Shown piece by piece: positions 1 through 4,669 of a stretch of 6,328 nt of DNA (positions are counted from its first letter, which is position 1; each line of letters begins with the position of its first letter). Made by a program: the position numbers and the translations under genes. The stretch lies in NCBI GenBank assembly GCA_029855925.1, contig JAGSHP010000231.1, positions 1 through 6,328 on the forward strand, read 5' to 3'. The notes beneath the pieces were generated by a model. The model saw nothing but the letters and a program-made list of their open reading frames with translations. It was not told the DNA's origin and did no database searches. The stretch is from Candidatus Thorarchaeota archaeon (GTDB taxonomy: Archaea > Asgardarchaeota > Thorarchaeia > Thorarchaeales > Thorarchaeaceae).

Positions 1-2287
1 CTTCAATAATTCTTCCCATTTTCTCCTCGTCCATCTTGCTTCGCAGGACTTCCATCATTGCCTCATTGAACACGGGGGTTTCGCTGTAGGCGTTAATTAG
101 ATACCTGACCGGAATGTCCCTGACCTTCGCGTCTCTCTTTATGATGTGCATACGTTTAGCAACATGGATGAAACGTGAGGCGAAAGTCTGAGTGTTGCGT
201 AATGCGAGGCGGAGTATGAATGATGTCTGCTCCCTATTGTATCGGCCCAGAATACCCTTGACATCTTCAGCTGATAATGATTCAGAGGCAGTGAGGAGAA
301 TTCGATATGGGTCCCGTTCAACAGCCACATCAATTCCCAGTTGTGTCGTAAGAAGCGATGCGATGACGATTCCTAATGTTTCATTTATCTTCGTCCCAAA
401 AGGTGCATGGATTACTATTGAACCAAAGTCCTCTATTACAAGTCTCGACGTGGAAGGAAGGACTCCTAGGGCCTTCTTTGTCTTCAAGATCGAATCGAAT
501 AGGTACTCTGCGGCGGTCTCCGAAAGTCCGTACTTGGTCATTAGTTCGGGGAGGACCCTCACCCTGTCATCGGCCCCGATCTTGTTCCATACCTCCGCGA
601 CTTCGCTGGCCACATCGTAGGGGACCGGAATCATCTCTCCTACCCATCGAGGCGTTTCTGATCCATCCGCTGATATTGGCGCACACAGGATCTCATCCTC
701 CTCGATGGAGACCACTTGGTATGGTCGCCCCCGAATAATGAATACTGAACCGGGCTCCACATTATCAGCCACGTAGTCCTCGTCTAGGACTCCAATGCTC
801 TTTCGAGTTGCGCTATCCACTGCTGCTATCTGCCTGACATCCGGAATCATGCTCAGGTTCTCATAGTAGTATTGCCGTGTTCTGTATCCCATTCTAAGTG
901 AATCACCCTTGTGTTGTATCAATCGTTGTTGTACCATGAATTCAATGACCGCGTCGAAACTCTCATTGGTAAGATCATGATACGGATATGCCGACTTTAT
1001 CAGGTCCCTCAGGTCCCCAACGCTAATCTCACCTGTATCAAGGAGCACGCCCGCAATTTGGTGGGCGAGTACATCCAGCGCGTTAAATGGTATCTGAGCA
1101 GGTTCGACTTTGTTGGCCATCGCTCTTCTTAGAATCACCCCGGACTCCGTGATGTCATCAATATTCATTGTGGCAATGAATACACCCTCAGATGTTCGGC
1201 CTATGATGTGTCCAGCCCTACCTGTACGTTGAAGTGCCCTTGAGACCTCTCGTGGGCTGCTATATTGTATCACTAGATCTGCATGACCAATGTCGATTCC
1301 CAACTCAAGGCTTGAGGTCGCAATGATCGCTTGTGACTGACCTGACTTCAAGCGGTCCTCTGCGGCATGTCGTATCGTCTTTGATAAGGAACCATGATGA
1401 ACATCAAACTCGAAACTTGGCTTCAATAGACGCATCTTTGCACCAAGCATCTCCGCAAAAGATCTCGTGTTAGTAAAGATGATAGTGGAGCGGTGTGCCT
1501 TGACAAGTTCCACAATTCTGCGCAATCGAGCTGTAGAATGGACGGGATAGATTATTTTCTTGCTGAGTTCCTGGTCATCCTTGGTGGGTGTGGGCATCTC
1601 CACTCTAAGAGTCGTCCTCTTGCTTCTGTAGCCCGCCCAGATGATCTTGGCGTGGCGGCCAACTCCCCCTAGTAGTTGCGCAACCTCCTTTGGATTTCCC
1701 ACTGTTGCGGAGAGGCCAATTCGTCTTACTGGTCTCCCAACAATCCTCTCAAGGCGTTCTAATGCAAGGCTCAGCTGCGCCCCCCTCTTGCTGTCAGCAA
1801 GTTCGTGGACCTCATCAACAACAACGGCAAAGACAGTCTTGAGGTTGTATCTCAAGCGCTTTCCCGGCATTATCGCCTGCAGTGATTCTGGTGTCGTTAT
1901 GAGGAGGTTGGGTGGGTTCAATGATTGCTTTCGACGAAAATACTGGCTCGTATCGCCATGGCGAACAGACACTGTGATTCCAATCTCCTCGCACAGGCCC
2001 TCAATCCGTTTGAACACATCTCTGTTGAGCGCGCGCAATGGTGTCACATAGAGAATAAAGAATCCGAATAGTCCCCCCTGCTTCTCTCTCAATTCAACTA
2101 ATTGATGAAGAAGTGGTAGTAGGGCAGCCTCGGTCTTGCCACTCCCAGTTGGGGATAGGAGGAGCATGTTCTCATCAGTATTAAGAATGGCCGGCAGAGC
2201 TCTTGCCTGTATCTCTGTTGGTTCTGTGATCCCCTGCTTTTCCAAGAACCGGACGATCTCTTGGCTCAAAGCTCCCAATTCATTCAT
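1..2287 (-). CDS. lhr: Lhr-family superfamily 2 ATP-dependent helicase, C-terminus cut by window edge
   Basis: Translation from the ATG at 2287-2285 stays open for 762 codons to the left edge. All SF2 motifs are visible: a Q-motif-like TEPTEIQ (21-27), Walker A SPTGSGKTEA (45-54), Ia TPLRAL (82-87), Ib TTPESL (131-136), the Walker B box DEVH followed by ELADSKRG (158-169), SAT (193-195), IV IIFTNTR (269-275), V SSLELGIDIGHADLV (325-339) and VI QRTGRAGH (353-360). DEVH plus SKRG, and the SSLELGIDIG motif V, are characteristic of Lhr rather than Hel308 or Ski2. Two RecA domains (about 1-390) are followed by a winged-helix region (about 395-480) and the start of the Lhr-specific domain, ending in TPVFNEAMMEVL. 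Archaeal Lhr core proteins are roughly 850-950 residues, so perhaps 100-200 are missing. Lhr enzymes are 3'-5' translocases that unwind DNA and RNA-DNA hybrids and are linked to repair. The start is fixed by an ATGA overlap with the upstream coiled-coil gene, implying coupled translation. The family call is firm; the choice between archaeal Lhr1 and Lhr2 is not. Confidence 0.93.
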   Translation of the reverse strand, partial: MNELGALSQEIVRFLEKQGITEPTEIQARALPAILNTDENMLLLSPTGSGKTEAALLPLLHQLVELREKQGGLFGFFILYVTPLRALNRDVFKRIEGLCEEIGITVSVRHGDTSQYFRRKQSLNPPNLLITTPESLQAIMPGKRLRYNLKTVFAVVVDEVHELADSKRGAQLSLALERLERIVGRPVRRIGLSATVGNPKEVAQLLGGVGRHAKIIWAGYRSKRTTLRVEMPTPTKDDQELSKKIIYPVHSTARLRRIVELVKAHRSTIIFTNTRSFAEMLGAKMRLLKPSFEFDVHHGSLSKTIRHAAEDRLKSGQSQAIIATSSLELGIDIGHADLVIQYSSPREVSRALQRTGRAGHIIGRTSEGVFIATMNIDDITESGVILRRAMANKVEPAQIPFNALDVLAHQIAGVLLDTGEISVGDLRDLIKSAYPYHDLTNESFDAVIEFMVQQRLIQHKGDSLRMGYRTRQYYYENLSMIPDVRQIAAVDSATRKSIGVLDEDYVADNVEPGSVFIIRGRPYQVVSIEEDEILCAPISADGSETPRWVGEMIPVPYDVASEVAEVWNKIGADDRVRVLPELMTKYGLSETAAEYLFDSILKTKKALGVLPSTSRLVIEDFGSIVIHAPFGTKINETLGIVIASLLTTQLGIDVAVERDPYRILLTASESLSAEDVKGILGRYNREQTSFILRLALRNTQTFASRFIHVAKRMHIIKRDAKVRDIPVRYLINAYSETPVFNEAMMEVLRSKMDEEKMGRIIE

Positions 2288-2526
2288 TGAATGTGCCGCC
2301 CCTTCCGGAGGCTACGTTCTAAGTCATTCAGTAGAATCCGAATATCCGTTTTCATTGTAACATCAACGGTGTTCATTCTCTCGGACAGTTTGCCAAGTAT
2401 GTCTGCAACACTCGATACCTCTAAGATAAGATCATTGAGAAGGCGCTTCATCTCACTGAGGTTTGAAATATAGGGTGCAGTCCTCTCGAACGAGTCCCAG
2501 ACAATCTCGCTATCTTGACTATCCAC
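2284..2526 (-). CDS. small predicted coiled-coil protein of unknown function, coupled to lhr
   Basis: I do not recognise this 80-residue protein. The start is GTG at 2526-2524, six bases after a strong purine-rich Shine-Dalgarno (GAGGGGG), and the TGA overlaps the helicase ATG by four bases. After an acidic N-terminus (MDSQDSEIVW), residues about 18-74 carry hydrophobic residues at heptad-like spacing (I20, L23, L30, L33, V37, V40, L44, L47, then I62, L65, L69, L73), consistent with a long helix or an antiparallel helical hairpin. The pentad LLNDL occurs twice (29-33 and 65-69), 36 residues apart, supporting a two-helix arrangement. The tail RSLRKGRH is basic. There is no signal peptide, membrane span or cysteine. 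Position and overlap make it a candidate partner or adaptor of the Lhr helicase, but this is only inferred from context. That it is a real gene is well supported by its SD, spacing and overlap. Confidence 0.8.
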   Translation of the reverse strand: MDSQDSEIVWDSFERTAPYISNLSEMKRLLNDLILEVSSVADILGKLSERMNTVDVTMKTDIRILLNDLERSLRKGRHIQ

Positions 2527-2532
2527 TAAAGC

Positions 2533-2545
2533 CCCCTCTTAGGGG
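2533..2545 (-). promoter_or_regulatory. hairpin covering the Shine-Dalgarno of the coiled-coil gene
   Basis: The minus-strand RNA reads CCCCU-AAG-AGGGG, a five-pair stem with a three-base loop. Its 3' arm is most of the GAGGGGG Shine-Dalgarno used by the GTG start at 2526. The 5' arm begins three bases after the TAG of the small membrane gene (2551-2549), so a ribosome finishing that gene would cover the arm and free the SD. The sequence complementarity is seen directly; the coupling role is inferred. Confidence 0.45.
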
Positions 2546-2548
2546 ATT

Positions 2549-2674
2549 CTATTCCTGATCCGTGTCCTCACCATACACAGTGTATCCGAGAATCAGTAGC
2601 AGGGCTATGATACCTAATGCATCTAAGACGATGACAAGAATCTGACTCAGTGTTTCTGCCTGCATGACAATCAT
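2549..2674 (-). CDS. 41-residue single-span acidic membrane protein, unknown function
   Basis: Manual translation gives 41 codons, starting MIVMQAETLSQ, with a TAG at 2551-2549. Residues about 12-34 form one hydrophobic segment (LVIVLDALGIIALLLILGY) long enough to span a membrane, with a single buried Asp at residue 18. The short tail GEDTDQE is strongly acidic, and the protein has no Lys, Arg or His, so the positive-inside rule gives no topology. The start could be the ATG at 2674 or the in-frame ATG at 2665. The first has GGGG four bases upstream and lies about 24 bp downstream of a TATA-like box. The gene fills most of the gap between elf1 and the coiled-coil gene, 22 bases upstream of the latter. 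Function is unknown; it may be a membrane anchor or regulatory micropeptide. Its short length leaves some doubt, but promoter, SD, hydrophobic profile and operon fit all agree. Confidence 0.65.
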   Translation of the reverse strand: MIVMQAETLSQILVIVLDALGIIALLLILGYTVYGEDTDQE

Positions 2675-2693
2675 CAATCCCCAAATTCAATTC

Positions 2694-2701
2694 TCTTATA
2701 A
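2694..2701 (-). promoter_or_regulatory. TATA-like box for the small membrane protein gene
   Basis: On the minus strand the sequence is TTATAAGA, centred about 24 bp upstream of the ATG at 2674. That is the normal archaeal distance from TATA box to transcription start, so a transcript would begin at or within a few bases of the ATG and be leaderless or nearly so. The GGGG at 2682-2679 would then act only in read-through transcripts from elf1. It lies in the 52-base gap after elf1. Prediction is by position and composition only. Confidence 0.45.
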
Positions 2702-2706
2702 TGATT

Positions 2707-2719
2707 GCTGACAGTCAGC
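2707..2719. promoter_or_regulatory. perfect 13-bp palindrome upstream of the internal promoter
   Basis: The sequence is GCTGAC-A-GTCAGC, a perfect 6-1-6 inverted repeat. It lies between the elf1 stop codon (2727) and the TATA-like box, about five base pairs upstream of the latter. The one-base centre is too small for a good RNA hairpin, although a five-pair stem with a three-base loop is possible and no U-tract follows. The position suits a dimeric regulator binding upstream of the TATA/BRE. A single palindrome of this size could also arise by chance. Confidence 0.3.
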
Positions 2720-2726
2720 TACTGTA

Positions 2727-2987
2727 CTATGTCGCAACCTCACGTTCCTCGTAGAATCTGTCGATGAACTCGCCATATACGTCAACTGGTTCTGTGAGGG
2801 AATTGACCTCATCAATGACCATTTCGAGGCCGCAAGAGCCGCACTTCACTACAGCCATCCCATTATCACGGTAGAGTTCTATCTTGATTGCAGTGTTTCC
2901 GCATTCGGGGCACGGATATACATCTGGTATCCTCTTCTGCGGCTTTCGAATCACTTTCTGTCTGCGTCGTCTTCCCAATTTCGACAC
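2727..2987 (-). CDS. Elf1-like transcription elongation factor
   Basis: An 86-residue protein of the eukaryotic and archaeal Elf1 (transcription elongation factor 1) family. It has a basic N-terminal tail (GRRRRQKVIRKPQKR, 5-19), a C4 zinc ribbon CPECG...CGSCG with cysteines at 26, 29, 49 and 52, and the family's C-terminal signature LTEPVDVYGEFIDRFYE (64-80), which corresponds to the PVDVYSDWID region of yeast Elf1. Eukaryotic Elf1 binds RNA polymerase II near the downstream DNA channel and aids passage through nucleosomes; by homology this one should bind archaeal RNA polymerase. The length matches the family. The start is GTG at 2987-2985 with AGG-rich bases upstream; no in-frame ATG precedes MSKLGRRRR. 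It diverges from the winged-helix/desulfurase pair and heads a same-strand run ending in lhr. Family confidence is high. Occurrence in archaea is patchy and informative about lineage. Confidence 0.92.
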   Translation of the reverse strand: MSKLGRRRRQKVIRKPQKRIPDVYPCPECGNTAIKIELYRDNGMAVVKCGSCGLEMVIDEVNSLTEPVDVYGEFIDRFYEEREVAT

Positions 2988-3049
2988 CTTAACCTATTTT
3001 TCACAGGCCGGAAGGCTCTATGAAAAGGAGCAATTAGCACCCCTGGCCG

Positions 3050-3060
3050 AATTCATTTAA
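3050..3060 (+). promoter_or_regulatory. possible TATA element in the divergent elf1 / winged-helix intergenic region
   Basis: AATTCATTTAA is the most AT-rich part of the space between the divergent genes. Read on the plus strand it would place transcription start near 3082, about 15 bases before the ATG at 3097. It is close to palindromic in composition and might also serve elf1 on the minus strand with a leader of about 40 bases. A rival plus-strand element, TTCTTATTAT at about 3114-3123, lies about 26 bp before the ATG at 3145 and would fit a leaderless transcript. I cannot decide between them. Confidence 0.25.
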
Positions 3061-3096
3061 GGCTTGTGTTACGAATGTCTTGCATGCTGCGTCGGC

Positions 3097-3378
3097 ATGT
3101 TTCAACAGAAGATTTCTTATTATGGTAGGTTTCCGCCGTATACAATGACCGACCTATCAAGAAATGCACAATGCGTGCTAAAGATTCTTCAGACCACAGA
3201 GTCCCTGACGACATCCGAGATTCTTGAGCTTGCTCGACAGGCAGAATTCTCAGACTTGTGTTCAGACTGTGCGGGTGGGGACTCGTTTGTGGTTGCAGCA
3301 AATGAACTTGTGGAACAGGGCCTTATCACAAAGCGTTTTGGAAAAGGCGGCTATCGTTGGTCACTTGTGAGGGATTGA
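3097..3378 (+). CDS. winged-helix-like small protein with CxxC, co-transcribed with the desulfurase
   Basis: From the ATG at 3097 the protein has 93 residues. Residues about 19-91 read as a winged helix: helix LSRNAQCVLKILQ (20-32), helix TTSEILELARQ (38-48), a putative recognition helix DSFVVAANELVEQ (62-74), then GLITKRFGKGGYRWSL (75-90) as the two-stranded wing. Between helix 2 and the recognition helix is an unusual loop, AEFSDLCSDCAGG, with a CxxC pair (55, 58); Cys26 is a third cysteine. Starts are uncertain. A TTG at 3064 would add a cysteine-rich CYECLACC, bounded by an in-frame TAA at 3058-3060, while ATG 3145 would leave just the winged helix (77 residues). The TGA at 3376-3378 shares its A with the desulfurase ATG. 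Inference: a DNA-binding regulator, perhaps metal-, redox- or Fe-S-responsive, of the sulfur gene it is coupled to. I do not recognise a named family. Confidence 0.7.
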   Translation: MFQQKISYYGRFPPYTMTDLSRNAQCVLKILQTTESLTTSEILELARQAEFSDLCSDCAGGDSFVVAANELVEQGLITKRFGKGGYRWSLVRD

Positions 3379-4622
3379 TGTTGCCTGATTGGAACAAGAT
3401 TAGAGACGATTTTACAGTTCTGAAGAGAACTATCAATGGCAAGCCAATTGTCTATCTTGACAGTGCTTGCATGTCGCTCAAACCTCGTCAGGTCATTGAT
3501 GCGATGAATGAGTATTATGAGAGGTTCCCAGCCTGTGGAGGTCGGAGCATTCACACTCTGGGCACCGAGGTGTCTAATGCATACTCTGCAGCTCGGGAAA
3601 AGATGGCCCGCTTCATAAATGCCGCTCACCCTGAAGAGTGTATATGGACCCGAAATGCAACTGAGGCAATCAATATCGTTGCACGGAGTCTGCGTTTTGG
3701 CGATAGATCCAAGATCGTCACTACTTCCCTCGAACATCATAGTGGGTCCCTGCCCTTCGTGGAACGTGCAAGACGAGATGGACTGCATGTGAAGGTTGTC
3801 AAGGCGCAAGATGATGGGACCTTCGATATTGAAGATTGGAAACAGGCAATTGACAATGATACGCGGATAGTTTCAGTTGTGCACTCATCCAACGTGACTG
3901 GCACTGTTGCACCACTTCGTGACATAGTCGAGATTGCACACGATCATGGTGCGCTTGTTCTCTCTGATGACGCTCAATTTGCACCGCACCATCCCATGGA
4001 TGTGCAATCCCCGGATGTTGATTTCTCAGTTCTCTCTATTCACAAGATGTGTGGGCCATCGGGGATGGGTCTGCTGTATGGAAAGATGGACCTGCTCAAA
4101 GACATGGACATGTTCCTCACAGGAGGCGACACAGTTGCCGATGTCCGGTTTGAGAATGGCGAAATCATTCCAGAATACCTGCCGCCTCCTGAGAAGTTCG
4201 AGGCTGGTCTTCAGAACTACGCTGGAGCAATTGGTTCAGGGGCGGCTGCAGACTACCTTCTCTCAATAGGAATGAGGGAGATAGAAAAGCGGGAGCGTAA
4301 GTTGTTAACAATAGCCGTCAAGGGTCTTGAGGAGATTGATCACGTGCACATCTTGGGTACGGAGAATGTGTCCATTAAGACGGGACTTGTCACTTTTAGA
4401 GTTGACACGGTCAGTTCAGCTCATGATGTTGCAACATTCCTCAATGACGAGTATGCAGTCATGGTACGTAGTGGAGCTCACTGTGTACATCCATTCCATT
4501 ATCAACAGGGTATCAAACCCAGCATTGGTACGGCTCGTGCAAGTTTCTATCTCTATAACAATGAGCAAGATGTAGAAACATTTCTCGAGGGAATGCGTCA
4601 ATTGGTAGATGTGAGTTCATAA
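3378..4622 (+). CDS. SufS/CsdA-like group II cysteine desulfurase (class V PLP aminotransferase fold)
   Basis: A complete 414-residue protein, close to the 406 of E. coli SufS. Such enzymes take sulfur from L-cysteine, form a persulfide on an active-site cysteine and pass it to Fe-S assembly or tRNA thiolation, releasing alanine. Visible landmarks are VYLDSACMSLKP near the N-terminus, TRNATEAINIVA (91-102), EHH (119-121; a PLP-stacking His is expected here), HSSNVTGT (169-176), SDDAQ (Asp197 and Gln200 contacting PLP), the PLP-lysine motif LSIHK (Lys223) followed by MCGPSGMGLLY, GGD (249-251), the catalytic-loop RSGAHC (Cys369) and TARAS (Arg387). The start chosen is the ATG at 3378, which follows GTGAGGG and overlaps the upstream TGA as TGATG; a TTG at 3357 would add seven residues. 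Odd points are Cys31 in the DSACMS segment where SufS usually has Ala-Ser, and DDAQ in place of DGAQ. Function as a desulfurase is likely; another class V activity remains possible. Confidence 0.88.
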   Translation: MLPDWNKIRDDFTVLKRTINGKPIVYLDSACMSLKPRQVIDAMNEYYERFPACGGRSIHTLGTEVSNAYSAAREKMARFINAAHPEECIWTRNATEAINIVARSLRFGDRSKIVTTSLEHHSGSLPFVERARRDGLHVKVVKAQDDGTFDIEDWKQAIDNDTRIVSVVHSSNVTGTVAPLRDIVEIAHDHGALVLSDDAQFAPHHPMDVQSPDVDFSVLSIHKMCGPSGMGLLYGKMDLLKDMDMFLTGGDTVADVRFENGEIIPEYLPPPEKFEAGLQNYAGAIGSGAAADYLLSIGMREIEKRERKLLTIAVKGLEEIDHVHILGTENVSIKTGLVTFRVDTVSSAHDVATFLNDEYAVMVRSGAHCVHPFHYQQGIKPSIGTARASFYLYNNEQDVETFLEGMRQLVDVSS

Positions 4623-4669
4623 CGGCTGAGAGTTCCCAGCTTATATTGAATCTCAACCACTCACATCTA

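Noticed and set aside
192..620. Plus-strand ORF of 142 codons, and other plus-strand ORFs between 376 and 2360
   Set aside because: They lie antisense inside the Lhr helicase frame, which carries every SF2 motif; their translations are Ser/Arg/Pro-rich with no recognisable domain.
3053..3301. Minus-strand ORF of 82 codons opposite the winged-helix gene
   Set aside because: It has no recognisable features, and the plus-strand frame has the winged-helix pattern and the TGATG overlap with the next gene.
3351..3925. Minus-strand ORFs opposite the start of the desulfurase gene
   Set aside because: The opposite strand encodes a clear, complete SufS-like protein, and these translations show no family features.
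4625..4640. Possible hairpin GCTG...CAGC between the convergent desulfurase and RPA genes, followed by TTATATT
   Set aside because: The stem has only four clean pairs before an A-C mismatch, and neither strand has a real T-run, so it is too weak to call a terminator. The TATA-like TTATATT is also in the wrong place for either gene's start.
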